64,000 bases of DNA from Rubrivivax sp. Lineage in GTDB: Bacteria; Pseudomonadota; Gammaproteobacteria; Burkholderiales; Burkholderiaceae_C. Where the stretch lies: the NCBI GenBank assembly GCA_022843905.1, contig JALHMT010000004.1, forward strand, positions 129,205 to 193,204. The letters run 5' to 3'. A model generated the notes under the pieces. It did no database searches. It was not told the origin of the DNA and saw only the letters and a list, made by a program, of their open reading frames with translations. Shown piece after piece: positions 53,506 to 63,660 of the stretch. A program made the translations under genes and the position numbers. Every line of letters begins with the position of its first letter. The stretch's first letter is position 1.

Positions 53506-54153
53506 TCAGGCGGCCAGCAGCAGGCCGCGGCGCTCGATGAAGGCGACCACCTCCGCCAGGCCCTGCCGGGTCTTCAGGTTCGTCATCACGAAGGGCCGCG
53601 CACCGCGCATGCGCTTCGTATCGGCTTCCATCACCGACAGGTCGGCGCCGACGTAGGGCGCGAGGTCGACCTTGTTGATGACGAAGAGATCGCTCTTGGT
53701 GATGCCGGGCCCGCCCTTGCGGGGAATCTTCTCGCCGGCGGCGACGTCGATGACGTAGATCGTCAGGTCGCTCAGCTCCGGGCTGAAGGTGGCGGCCAGG
53801 TTGTCGCCGCCGCTCTCGATGAAGACGATGTCGGCCTGGGGGAATTTCTCGAGCATGCGATCGACCGCCTCGAGGTTGATCGACGCGTCTTCGCGGATCG
53901 CCGTGTGCGGGCAGCCGCCGGTCTCCACGCCCATGATGCGCTCGGCCGGCAGCGCGCCGGCCACGGTGAGCAGGCGCTGGTCCTCCTTGGTATAGATGTC
54001 GTTGGTGACGACCACCAGGTCCCAGCGCTCGCGCATGGCCTTGCACAGCATTTCCACGAGCGTGGTCTTGCCCGAACCGACGGGCCCGCCGACGCCCACG
54101 CGCAGCGGTGGGAGCTTCTTGGTGCGGCCGGGAGTGTTGTGGAGTTGGGTCAT
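53506..54153 (-). CDS. ureG: Urease accessory GTPase UreG
   Basis: UreG is the SIMIBI GTPase that hands nickel to urease. The 215-residue protein has the P-loop [19 protein letters not shown] (about 20-38), the [14 protein letters not shown] motif, the nickel CPH-type site reading [22 protein letters not shown] (about 75-96), and [21 protein letters not shown] (about 166-186) for guanine recognition (NKxD). Standard length (205-220). Between ureF and ureD. Confidence 0.97.
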   Translation of the reverse strand: MTQLHNTPGRTKKLPPLRVGVGGPVGSGKTTLVEMLCKAMRERWDLVVVTNDIYTKEDQRLLTVAGALPAERIMGVETGGCPHTAIREDASINLEAVDRMLEKFPQADIVFIESGGDNLAATFSPELSDLTIYVIDVAAGEKIPRKGGPGITKSDLFVINKVDLAPYVGADLSVMEADTKRMRGARPFVMTNLKTRQGLAEVVAFIERRGLLLAA

Positions 54154-54195
54154 GGCATCTGGGGTTGCAACTAGCGTGCCGGCGCGCGCGCCGGG

Positions 54196-54930
54196 TCAGG
54201 AACGGAACAGCCGCGAGTACTGCGCCTCGTGCTGCGCCGACAGGATGGCCAGCAGGGGCGAGAAGCTCTGGCGCTGGTCGTCGGGCAGCACCTCGGCGCG
54301 CGCCGCCAGTTCCGGCAAGGCGGTCACCAGCCGAGCCAGCAGTCGCTGACCGGCGCTCTGCCCCAGCGGCACCGACTTCACAGCCGCCTGCACCATGTTC
54401 TCGGCCCAGCCGAAGGCGAAGCACAACAGCGCAGCACCGACCGGGGCGCCCGTCTGTGCAGCGGCCAGGGCGAAGGCCACCGGCCAGGTGGCGGCGGGCT
54501 GCAAGGCCGCGAGCGTCGGCAGCCGGGCATCGTCGGGGGCGCGCTGGCGCAGCCAGTCGGACAGCGATCGACCCATCTGCAGCGTCTGCTGGCGGAACTC
54601 GCCGCTTTCCCGCGTCTGCAGCACCCAGTCGTTCAGCACCGACAGGGCTGCGGGCGCCTTCTCGGACGGGCCGCTCCAGGCGCGCCACGCGGCGGCGACC
54701 GCCGGCAGTTCCGCCCGCGCCAGGTTCAGCGCCGCGACGTCGCACAGCCAGGCGCCTGCCGAGACCTCGTCGCTGACGCGGCCCGACTCGACGGCCGATT
54801 CCAGCCCTTCCGAATAGCTGAAGCCGCCGACCGGCAACGCCGGCGACGACAGCCAGGTCAGTCGCAGGAAGGCATCGGCCGAGAGCACGAAGCCCTGGGG
54901 AGCGGCAGCAGGCGATGCGGAGGCAGACAT
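54196..54930 (-). CDS. ureF: Urease accessory protein UreF
   Basis: UreF is the helical partner that joins UreD and UreG on apo-urease. The 244-residue protein has LRLTWLSSPALPVGGFSYSEGLESAVESGRVSDEVSAGAWLCDVAALNLARAELPAVAAAWRA (about 22-85) with the SPALPVGGFSYSxGLE signature, and a C-terminal half with GSFAWxxxN-like AFGWAENMVQAAVKSVPLGQSAGQRLL (about 164-190). Length is usual. It lies between ureE and ureG on the minus strand. Confidence 0.96.
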   Translation of the reverse strand: MSASASPAAAPQGFVLSADAFLRLTWLSSPALPVGGFSYSEGLESAVESGRVSDEVSAGAWLCDVAALNLARAELPAVAAAWRAWSGPSEKAPAALSVLNDWVLQTRESGEFRQQTLQMGRSLSDWLRQRAPDDARLPTLAALQPAATWPVAFALAAAQTGAPVGAALLCFAFGWAENMVQAAVKSVPLGQSAGQRLLARLVTALPELAARAEVLPDDQRQSFSPLLAILSAQHEAQYSRLFRS

Positions 54931-54999
54931 CGATGGGGTTCAGGAGCGGGACAACACGGCGGCAGCACGCACACATCGTGCCGCACTGGCTGGGGCGCT

Positions 55000-55677
55000 T
55001 CAGTGGCCCTTGCCGTGGCTGTGATCATGGCCACAGCCTGGACCATGGACGTGACCCGTGTCCTGCTTGTGGTCGTGCTTGTGGTCGTGACCCGCACGAT
55101 GCACCTGGATCGTCGCCTGGACGGGCACCGACGCAGCCGCAGCAGGCCCGTGCCCATGGTCATGCCCATGGTCATGCCCGTGGTCATGCACATGGTCGTG
55201 ACTATGGCCGTGGCCGTGGCTACCGGTTGCATACGCGCCACCCTCGGGCTCGAAAGCCTCGCTTGCTTCGCTGACGATGAGATGCTGCTGACGCAGCATG
55301 TCGGCCAGCACATGGTCGGGTTCGAGCTTGAGGTGGTCGGGTTGAAGCTCGAGCTGCACGTGGCGGTTGCCCAGGTGGTAGGCAGCGCGCACCAGGTCGA
55401 AGGGCGAGCCGTGCTGCTGGCAGTGGCGCACGACGAGCACCGGCTGAGGTGCTGCGCGCACGAGCACGAAACTGCCGTCTTCGGCCACCAGGACGTCGCC
55501 GCCGCGCACAGCGGTGCCGCGCGGCAGGAACACGCCCAGCGCACGGCCGGCGGAGTCGGTGGCGTCGAAACGGCTCTTCTGGCGCACGTCCCAGTCGAGC
55601 TCGACGGTGCTGGCGCGCTTGACCAGCACGGCGGCCAGGCCGCGACCCTGGGGAATGAGTTTGTTGACGGTCAGCAT
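55000..55677 (-). CDS. ureE: Urease accessory nickel chaperone UreE with long His-rich tail
   Basis: UreE is the nickel-binding metallochaperone that delivers Ni2+ to UreG. The 225-residue protein starts [63 protein letters not shown] (N-terminal domain), then the C-terminal [26 protein letters not shown], which includes the dimer-bridging His. The tail (about 150-225) is packed with [24 protein letters not shown] and HDHKHDHKQ, a nickel store much longer than in most UreE. Start at 55677. The gap to ureF is 69 bases. Confidence 0.95.
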   Translation of the reverse strand: MLTVNKLIPQGRGLAAVLVKRASTVELDWDVRQKSRFDATDSAGRALGVFLPRGTAVRGGDVLVAEDGSFVLVRAAPQPVLVVRHCQQHGSPFDLVRAAYHLGNRHVQLELQPDHLKLEPDHVLADMLRQQHLIVSEASEAFEPEGGAYATGSHGHGHSHDHVHDHGHDHGHDHGHGPAAAASVPVQATIQVHRAGHDHKHDHKQDTGHVHGPGCGHDHSHGKGH

Positions 55678-55853
55678 GCCGCGATTGTCGCTCCGCCCCG
55701 GCAAAGATGGTTCCGGCAGCGACGAACACGTGCCGTTCGGAGGGCCGCCGATGCATTTCGCACTGCCCTGCGACGCTTCGTCGCAGCACACTGGCCGACC
55801 CACACGGGCCTGCGCATCATCGTGCCATCCCACCAGGACCGCAGGAGCCTCGC

Positions 55854-56213
55854 ATGAACCCCATCAAGACCCTCACCGACGCCGTGTTCATCCCGTTCAA
55901 GGCGATATTCGTGGTGGGACTGTGCTGGCTGATCAACGCCATGACCTACAGCGGGACCTGGTGGGTGAAGTGGGTCGCGCTGGGCATGGGGATCGCGGTG
56001 ATCGTCAAGTTCGCCAAGGCGGCCAAGACGCTGCTGCTGCTGGCGCTCGTCGGCTGGGTCGGCTGGAAGATCTACCAGCGCTATGGCCAGGCTGCGCGCG
56101 AACGTTTCGACGGCTGGGTGCAGAAGGCACAGCCGCAAGCCGCCGAGGTGATGCAGGCCTTTCGCCGCGATGGCGGTTCCGGCTTCGCCGGGTCCACCGA
56201 CGTCCGACATTGA
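55854..56213 (+). CDS. Small membrane protein of unknown function, inverted inside the ure cluster
   Basis: I do not recognise this gene. A 119-residue protein with hydrophobic stretches at about 10-28 ([19 protein letters not shown]), 34-55 ([20 protein letters not shown]) and 58-73 ([16 protein letters not shown]), then a charged helical tail with [28 protein letters not shown]. It is on the plus strand while urease genes are on the minus strand. CAGGAG at about 55842-55847 precedes the ATG at 55854. Its end is 31 bases from the ureC stop and its start lies 176 bases beyond the ureE start. Confidence 0.7.
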   Translation: MNPIKTLTDAVFIPFKAIFVVGLCWLINAMTYSGTWWVKWVALGMGIAVIVKFAKAAKTLLLLALVGWVGWKIYQRYGQAARERFDGWVQKAQPQAAEVMQAFRRDGGSGFAGSTDVRH

Positions 56214-56244
56214 CGGCGCAAAGGCGGCCCCGTGCCGCGACCGC

Positions 56245-57971
<1,727 letters not shown>

Positions 57972-57972
<1 letters not shown>

Positions 57973-58277
57973 CAGAGTTTCCCTTGCACGTCGCCGCGGA
58001 AACCCCAGACCTCGCGGCTGCCGGCGTACTCGCAGAGCTCCACCGTGCGCTGCTGGCCGGGTTCGAAGCGCACGGCCGTTCCCGAGGCGATGTTCAGCCG
58101 CATGCCGCGCGCGGCGGCGCGGTCGAAGCCCAGTGCCGGATTGGTCTCGGCGAAGTGGTAATGCGAGCCGACCTGGATCGGCCGGTCGCCGCGGTTCTCG
58201 ACCACCAAGCGCGAAACGCGGCGGCCCGGATTGATGACGTGGTCGGGCCCGTCGGTGAACATCTCGCCTGGGATCAT
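57972..58277 (-). CDS. ureB: Urease beta subunit
   Basis: UreB is the small structural subunit of bacterial urease. The 101-residue protein [101 protein letters not shown] is the full UreB family. AGAGGACAG lies just before the ATG at 58277. The stop overlaps the ureC start. Confidence 0.97.
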
Positions 58278-58300
58278 CTTCTGTCCTCTTGAAATGGTCT

Positions 58301-58918
58301 TCAGATCCAGCCCGCCACCAGGAGCAGCGCGCCGACCGAGGCCACCGCACCTCCCGTGGCCTGAAGGGCCCAGGGGCGTTGCTGCGCCTGGGTCCAGCGG
58401 CCGATGGCCAGGCCGGTGGCCTGCAGCAGCAGCGTGGCGCACAGCATGCCGGCCAGCGCAGCGCCGCCCGCCAGCTCGACGGCATGAGCGGCGCCATGGA
58501 ACAGTGCGAACGACGCCGCCAGCAGGCTCATGGCCAGCACCGGCCAGCGCGCACGGCGCAACAGCAGGCCGCCCAGCACCAGCACCGAGACCGCCACCAG
58601 CGGTTCGACCAGCGCCGACAGGCCGCTGGGCAACTGCAGCAGCGCACCCACCAGCATCAGGTTGACGAAGGCCAGCGGTGCGACCCAGATCCGACGTGGC
58701 GCCTGCGACGCCCACATCCCGACCGCCAGCATCGCCAGCAGGTGATCGATCCCGGTGAAGGGATGCATCAGTCCGGCCATGAAGCCATGGTGAACTCCGC
58801 CGTCGGCGCCCGCATGCGCGGCCGCCAGAGCCGGCGCCAGAAGCAGCAGGGCCGGCAGCAGCGCACGCACGGCGACGTGCCGGACGGTGCAGGCGGTGAA
58901 GGGCAGAAGGCGGGTCAT
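58301..58918 (-). CDS. ureJ: HupE/UreJ nickel permease
   Basis: HupE/UreJ proteins import nickel for hydrogenase or urease. The 205-residue protein has a signal-like N-terminus ([22 protein letters not shown], about 19-40) and about six helices. The family motif [16 protein letters not shown] (about 52-67) is complete, with its His and Asp for nickel, and [23 protein letters not shown] (about 137-159) is the second conserved patch. It sits between ureA and ureB, which ties it to urease maturation. Confidence 0.92.
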   Translation of the reverse strand: MTRLLPFTACTVRHVAVRALLPALLLLAPALAAAHAGADGGVHHGFMAGLMHPFTGIDHLLAMLAVGMWASQAPRRIWVAPLAFVNLMLVGALLQLPSGLSALVEPLVAVSVLVLGGLLLRRARWPVLAMSLLAASFALFHGAAHAVELAGGAALAGMLCATLLLQATGLAIGRWTQAQQRPWALQATGGAVASVGALLLVAGWI

Positions 58919-58992
58919 CGGTGCTCCAGGGTGCGTGAGTGTCCAGGGCGGATCGGGCGAGGCGCGGCGGCTCGTTGGAGCACGGCGTCGGG

Positions 58993-59295
58993 TCAGGTGA
59001 TGGGCTGGTGCACGGTCACCAGCTTGGTGCCGTCGGGGAAGGTGGCTTCGATCTGGATCTCGGGGACCATCTCGGCCACCCCTGCCATCACGTCGGCACG
59101 CGACAGCACGGTCTTTCCCTCGCTCATCAACTGTGCCACCGTGCGGCCATCTCGCGCGCCTTCCATGATGGCCGCGCTGATGAGCGCCACGGCTTCGGGC
59201 ACGTTGAGCTTGAGGCCACGCGCCCTGCGGCGCTCCGCCAGCAGTGCTGCGGTGAAGATCAGCAACTTGTCCTTCTCTCGCGGCGTCAGTTCCAT
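58993..59295 (-). CDS. ureA: Urease gamma subunit
   Basis: UreA is the smallest structural subunit of urease. The 100-residue protein [99 protein letters not shown] is the full UreA family. It is first in the minus-strand urease run, 74 bases before ureJ. AGAGGAG lies before the ATG, and a sigma-54 promoter at 59376-59391 lies 80 bases upstream. Confidence 0.97.
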   Translation of the reverse strand: MELTPREKDKLLIFTAALLAERRRARGLKLNVPEAVALISAAIMEGARDGRTVAQLMSEGKTVLSRADVMAGVAEMVPEIQIEATFPDGTKLVTVHQPIT

Positions 59296-59375
59296 CCGGC
59301 ACTCCTCTTGATTCTTCGGCCCGCCTCGCGTCGAGGATCGGGCGTGTCATGTTGCCACGAGCACGACGTCCCGGC

Positions 59376-59391
59376 AGCAAGAGCGGTGCCA
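59376..59391 (-). promoter_or_regulatory. Sigma-54 promoter of the urease operon
   Basis: On the minus strand TGGCAC, five bases and TTGCT. This fits the RpoN consensus TGGCAC-N5-TTGC(A/T) at all key positions. The -12 GC pair is at 59377-59378, so transcription should start near 59365, about 70 bases before ureA. Confidence 0.8.
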
Positions 59392-59409
59392 GCGCCATGC
59401 CGCCAGCAA

Positions 59410-59426
59410 CACACCAGACTGGTGCA
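59410..59426. promoter_or_regulatory. Probable NtrC-binding site
   Basis: CACACC-AGACT-GGTGCA. The NtrC consensus is TGCACC-N5-GGTGCA; the right arm is perfect and the left arm has two changes. Its centre is about 186 bases upstream of the urtA start and only about 53 from the ureA start. It could serve the urt promoter best. Confidence 0.6.
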
Positions 59427-59576
59427 TTGATGTGGCCGCGCGCTTCGAACGCCCCGATCTGGAGCGCGACGCACCGATCTCGGCGAGCGACACCGCCCCC
59501 GGCCGAACCTTTCCCGCTTGCACCACCCAGCCGGCAACAAGCGCCCGCGACACGTGACAGCGGGTTTGCAGAAGGC

Positions 59577-59593
59577 TTGGCACAGGCCTTGCA
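59577..59593 (+). promoter_or_regulatory. Sigma-54 promoter of the urtABCD operon
   Basis: TTGGCAC (59577-59583), five bases and TTGCA (59589-59593). Every base of TGGCAC-N5-TTGCA is matched. Start of transcription is expected near 59604, about 50 bases before urtA. Confidence 0.9.
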
Positions 59594-59653
59594 AAGTCGA
59601 ACCGAGGGATTTCCCGACGCCCATTTCCGGGCATCTACACACTGGAGGTATTC

Positions 59654-60925
59654 ATGAACCGTCGTCACGCGCTCAAGGCTTCAAGCGCTGCACTGGCCCT
59701 GTCGGGCCTGTTCACCCTGCCGGCCTTTGCGCAAGGCACCATCAAGGTGGGCGTCCTGCACTCTCTGTCTGGCACCATGGCCATTTCGGAGACCGTGCTG
59801 AAGGACACCGTCCTGATGGCCATCGACGAGATCAACGCCAAGGGCGGCGTGCTGGGCAAGAAGCTCGAGCCCGTGGTGGTCGACCCGGCTTCGAACTGGC
59901 CGCTGTTCGCCGAGAAGGCCCGGCAGCTCATCACCCAGGACAAGGTCGCCGTGACCTTCGGCTGCTGGACCAGCGTGTCGCGCAAGTCGGTGCTGCCGGT
60001 GTTCGAGGAAACCAATTCGCTGCTGTTCTACCCCGTGCAGTACGAAGGCGAGGAACTCAGCAAGAACGTCTTCTACACCGGTGCCGCGCCCAACCAGCAG
60101 GCCATTCCGGCCGTCGAGTACCTGATGAGCAAGGACGGCGGCGCTGCCAAGCGCTTCGTGCTGCTGGGCACCGACTACGTCTACCCGCGCACCACGAACA
60201 AGATCCTGCGCGCCTTCCTGAAGTCCAAGGGCATCCCCGAGGCCGACATCATCGAGGAGTACACCCCCTTCGGGCATTCTGACTACCAGAGCATCATCGC
60301 CAAGATCAAGAAGTTCGCTTCCGAAGGCAAGCGCACGGCGGTGATCTCCACCATCAACGGCGACTCCAACGTGCCCTTCTACAAGGAACTGGGCAACCAG
60401 GGCCTGAAGGCCACCGACGTGCCGGTGGTGGCGTTCTCGGTGGGTGAAGAGGAACTGCGCGGTGTGGACACCAAGCCGCTGGTCGGCCACCTGGCGGCAT
60501 GGAACTACTTCATGTCGATCAAGAACCCGACCAACGACGCCTTCATCAAGAAGTGGAGCGACTACGCCAAGGCCAAGAACATCGCCGGCCACAAGGACAG
60601 GCCGCTGACCAACGACCCGATGGAAGCGACCTACATCGGCGTTCACATGTGGGCCCAGGCAGTCAACAAGGCCAAGAGCACCGACACCGACAAGGTCATC
60701 GCGGCGATGGCCGGCCAGACCTTCAAGGCGCCATCGGGCATCACCTCCAAGATGGACGAGAAGAACCATCACCTGCACAAGAGCGTGTTCATCGGCGAAG
60801 TGCAGGCCGACGGCCAGTTCAAGGTGGTGTGGAAGACCAAGGGCCCGGTGGTGGCCGACCCCTGGAGCGACTTCATCCCCGAGAACAAGGGCAAGCTGAA
60901 CGTGCCTGTCGTCGCGAAGAAGTAA
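59654..60925 (+). CDS. urtA: Urea ABC transporter substrate-binding protein UrtA
   Basis: UrtA is the periplasmic receptor of the high-affinity urea ABC importer. The 423-residue protein has a twin-arginine-like signal (MNRRHALKASSAALALSGLF, then TLPAFAQ), then TIKVGVLHSLSGTMAISETVLKDTVLMAIDEINAKGGVLGKKLEPVVVDPASNWPLFAEKA (about 29-89), the UrtA hallmark. Downstream are VTFGCWTSVSRKSVLPVFEE and NDPMEATYIGVHMWAQAV. It starts the urtABCD operon under the sigma-54 promoter at 59577. Related to amide- and branched-chain-amino-acid receptors, but the full pattern is urea-type. Confidence 0.97.
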   Translation: MNRRHALKASSAALALSGLFTLPAFAQGTIKVGVLHSLSGTMAISETVLKDTVLMAIDEINAKGGVLGKKLEPVVVDPASNWPLFAEKARQLITQDKVAVTFGCWTSVSRKSVLPVFEETNSLLFYPVQYEGEELSKNVFYTGAAPNQQAIPAVEYLMSKDGGAAKRFVLLGTDYVYPRTTNKILRAFLKSKGIPEADIIEEYTPFGHSDYQSIIAKIKKFASEGKRTAVISTINGDSNVPFYKELGNQGLKATDVPVVAFSVGEEELRGVDTKPLVGHLAAWNYFMSIKNPTNDAFIKKWSDYAKAKNIAGHKDRPLTNDPMEATYIGVHMWAQAVNKAKSTDTDKVIAAMAGQTFKAPSGITSKMDEKNHHLHKSVFIGEVQADGQFKVVWKTKGPVVADPWSDFIPENKGKLNVPVVAKK

Positions 60926-60934
60926 CTCTTCCCG

Positions 60935-62515
60935 ATGACGTTCCTGAGAGGCCTCCTCGGAGGCCTGATCCTGGCCCTGGCCGGCTGGGCGGGCAGCGCC
61001 TACGCGCTCTCGCCCGAGCAGGCCTCCCGCATCGCCGACGGCGACAGCGACGACCGCATCGCAGCGCTCAACGAAGTCCTCGACACCGGTGATGCGGCGC
61101 TGGTTCCCTTCGTCGAGGCCCTGCTGGCCGACGAGGTGAAGGTGTCGGGCGGCAAGGCCTACATCGTGCGCGGCGAGCAGGTCACCGAGGCCGGCAGCGG
61201 CGCCGCGACTCAGCTGCCCGAGGATGCCGAGGACGTCGTCAACAACAACCGCATGCGCAAGGCCTTCGAAGGCGCGCTGGCGGCGTTCAAGCTGACCTCA
61301 CCCGAGCGTTCCGAGCGCGCCCGCGCCATCGAGACGCTGAAGAACACCGCCGACGAAGGCATGCTCGGCCTTCTGGAAAAGGCCGCCACATCGGAGACCG
61401 ACCCCGTTCTGAAGGCGCGTCTCGAACTGCTGCGCGCAGCTGCGCTCATTTCGTCGAGCGACAGATCCCGTCGCCTGGCTGCGGCCGAACTGCTGGCCTC
61501 GAGCAAGGATCCCTCGACCGGGGCATTGCTGGCCGAGAAGCTCGCGTCCGAATCCGACCCGGAGGTCAAGGCCGCCATCGCCCGCTCGCTCGACACCGTG
61601 CGCTCGCGCCTGGCCTGGGGCGAGAGGCTGGGCGTTCTGTTCACGGGCGCCAGCCTGGGTTCGATCCTGCTGCTGGCCGCCCTGGGGCTGGCCATCACCT
61701 ACGGGCTGATGGGTGTCATCAACATGGCCCACGGCGAGCTGCTGATGATCGGCGCCTACGCCACCTGGCTCGTGCAGAGCTTCTTCAAGACCTATCTGCC
61801 TGGCGCGTTCGACTGGTACATCCTGGCGGCCATACCGGTTTCATTCCTGGTCGCCGCCCTGGTGGGCGCGGCGATGGAACGCAGCGTCATCCGCTGGCTC
61901 TACGGCAGGCCGCTGGAGACGCTGCTGGCCACCTGGGGCATCAGCCTGATCCTGATGCAATCCGTGCGCACCCTGTTCGGTGCGCAGAACGTCGGTGTCG
62001 AGAACCCGTCCTGGTTGTCGGGCGGCCTGCAGGTGCTGCCCAACCTCACCCTGCCCTACAACCGCATCGCCATCCTCGTGTTCGCGGCCCTGGTGCTGGC
62101 CGGCGTGGCCCTGCTGATCTCGAAGACGCGGCTGGGCCTGTTCGTGCGCGGCGTGACGCAGAACCGCCGCATGGCCGCCTGCATGGGCGTGAACACCGCG
62201 CGCGTGGACACCTATGCCTTCGCGCTCGGTTCGGGCATCGCGGGCCTGGCCGGTTGCGCGCTCAGCCAGGTCGGCAACGTGGGCCCGGACCTGGGCCAGG
62301 GCTACATCGTCGACAGCTTCATGGTGGTGGTGCTGGGCGGCGTCGGCCAACTCGCCGGCACCGTCTACGCCGGACTCGGACTGGGCGTGCTGAACAAGCT
62401 GCTGGAGGGCTGGCAAGGCGCAGTGCTGGCCAAGATCATGGTCCTGGTGCTGATCGTGATCTTCATACAGAAGCGACCACAGGGCATCTTCGCCATGAAA
62501 GGCCGGGAGACATGA
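60935..62515 (+). CDS. urtB: Urea ABC transporter permease UrtB
   Basis: UrtB is one of the two permease subunits. The 526-residue protein has a signal-type N-terminus (MTFLRGLLGGLILALAGWAGSAYA), a long periplasmic helical extension (about 26-225) typical of UrtB but absent from LivH, and a LivH-like membrane domain: GSILLLAALGLAITYGLMGVINMAHGELLMIGAYATWLVQ (about 245-284) with the ABC-coupling helix. The start is 9 bases after urtA. Its stop overlaps the urtC start by 4 bases (ATGA). Confidence 0.95.
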   Translation: MTFLRGLLGGLILALAGWAGSAYALSPEQASRIADGDSDDRIAALNEVLDTGDAALVPFVEALLADEVKVSGGKAYIVRGEQVTEAGSGAATQLPEDAEDVVNNNRMRKAFEGALAAFKLTSPERSERARAIETLKNTADEGMLGLLEKAATSETDPVLKARLELLRAAALISSSDRSRRLAAAELLASSKDPSTGALLAEKLASESDPEVKAAIARSLDTVRSRLAWGERLGVLFTGASLGSILLLAALGLAITYGLMGVINMAHGELLMIGAYATWLVQSFFKTYLPGAFDWYILAAIPVSFLVAALVGAAMERSVIRWLYGRPLETLLATWGISLILMQSVRTLFGAQNVGVENPSWLSGGLQVLPNLTLPYNRIAILVFAALVLAGVALLISKTRLGLFVRGVTQNRRMAACMGVNTARVDTYAFALGSGIAGLAGCALSQVGNVGPDLGQGYIVDSFMVVVLGGVGQLAGTVYAGLGLGVLNKLLEGWQGAVLAKIMVLVLIVIFIQKRPQGIFAMKGRET

Positions 62516-63660
62516 CCCCCCCCCGAAGCGCCTTCGGCGCTCCCCCCCAGGGGGGCGACGCTGGCGGACCGGCGGAGCCGGTTCCGCGGCGTCTGCTGGG
62601 GGTGCGAGGTTGGACTGGCGTCCTCCTCGCTGTGGTGTTTCTGGCGGGGGTGGTGCCTGTCCTGAATCTTTTCGTGCCGGAGGAGAGCGCCCTGCATCTG
62701 AGCGGGTTCTATGTGAGCTTGCTGGGCAAGATCCTCTGCTACGCGATCTGCGCCCTGGCCATCGACCTCATCTGGGGCTACACGGGCATCCTGTCGCTGG
62801 GCCACGGGCTGTTCTTCGCGCTGGGCGGCTACGGCATGGGCATGTACCTGATGCGACAGATCGGCACCGATGGCCAGTACAAGTCCGAGATGCCGGACTT
62901 CATGGTCTTCCTGAACTGGAAAGAGTTTCCCTGGCACTGGGCCTGGAGCGACAGTTTCATCGGCCAGATGATCCTGGTGGTGCTGGTGCCCGGGCTGCTC
63001 GCCTTCGTGTTCGGCTACTTCGCCTTCCGCTCGCGCATCAAGGGGGTGTACTTCTCCATCATCACGCAGGCCCTGACCTTCGCCGCGATGCTGCTGTTCT
63101 TCCGCAACGAGACCGGCTTCGGCGGCAACAACGGCTTCACGGACTTCAAGCGCATCCTGGACATTCCCATCGCCACGCCCGACATGCGCGTGGTCCTGTG
63201 CGTGTTGAGCGGCCTGGTGCTGATCGGCTTCTACCTGATGTCGCGCGCCATCGTGCAGAGCAAGTACGGGCGCGTGCTGCAGGCCATCCGCGACGCCGAG
63301 ACGCGCGTCATGTTCACCGGCTACGACCCGGTGGCCTACAAGCTGAGCATCTGGACGCTGTCGGCCGTGATGTGCGCCGTGGCCGGGGCCTTGTACGTGC
63401 CGCAGGTGGGCATCATCAACCCCGGCGAGATGAGCCCCGCGGCCAGCATCGAGATGGCGATCTGGGCGGCCGTGGGCGGTCGGGCGACGCTCATCGGTCC
63501 CATCGTCGGGGCCTTCTTCGTCAACGGCGCCAAGAGCTGGTTCACCGTGGCCTTCCCCGAATACTGGCTGTTCTTCCTGGGCGCCCTGTTCATCGCGGTG
63601 ACGCTGTTCCTGCCCAACGGCATCATCGGCCTGCTGAAGAAGAAGGGAGAGCGCGAGTGA
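62512..63660 (+). CDS. urtC: Urea ABC transporter permease UrtC
   Basis: UrtC is the second permease, LivM-like. The 382-residue protein has about ten membrane helices, with KILCYAICALAIDLIWGYTGILSLGHGLFFALGGYGMGMYL (about 73-113), YFSIITQALTFAAMLLFFRNETGFGGNNGF (about 182-211) and the coupling region LQAIRDAETRVMFTGYDPVAYKL. The first 30 residues (MTPPRSAFGAPPQGGDAGGP) come from an intergenic repeat (62520-62567) and are not expected in the family; a GTG at 62602 is an alternative start. ATGA overlap with urtB favours 62512. Confidence 0.94.
   Translation: MTPPRSAFGAPPQGGDAGGPAEPVPRRLLGVRGWTGVLLAVVFLAGVVPVLNLFVPEESALHLSGFYVSLLGKILCYAICALAIDLIWGYTGILSLGHGLFFALGGYGMGMYLMRQIGTDGQYKSEMPDFMVFLNWKEFPWHWAWSDSFIGQMILVVLVPGLLAFVFGYFAFRSRIKGVYFSIITQALTFAAMLLFFRNETGFGGNNGFTDFKRILDIPIATPDMRVVLCVLSGLVLIGFYLMSRAIVQSKYGRVLQAIRDAETRVMFTGYDPVAYKLSIWTLSAVMCAVAGALYVPQVGIINPGEMSPAASIEMAIWAAVGGRATLIGPIVGAFFVNGAKSWFTVAFPEYWLFFLGALFIAVTLFLPNGIIGLLKKKGERE
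62520..62567. repeat. 48-bp palindromic repeat, copy B, at the start of urtC
   Basis: 44 of 48 bases match copy A at 38094-38141 by eye, with AGCGCC-TTC-GGCGCT and CCCCC/GGGGG arms. Here the element sits at the urtB-urtC junction and is read as the first codons of urtC if the ATG at 62512 is used. Confidence 0.8.

Larger units (their letters stand above)
59296..59653. other. Divergent control region between ureA and urtA
   Basis: No gene seen in these 358 bases. They carry two opposed sigma-54 promoters (59376-59391 minus, 59577-59593 plus), an NtrC-like 17-mer (59410-59426) and a lone GCACCA half-site (59520-59525). GGAGG before 59654 is the urtA Shine-Dalgarno. Confidence 0.85.

Noticed and set aside
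52646..54976. Apparent long fusion frame joining ureD with upstream sequence
   Set aside because: The in-frame extension crosses ureG and ureF in the wrong frame; the UreD family start at 53488 explains the gene.
55000..55230. Short repeats in the ureE tail as a CRISPR-like array
   Set aside because: The repeats encode His-rich protein in frame and have no unique spacers or cas genes.
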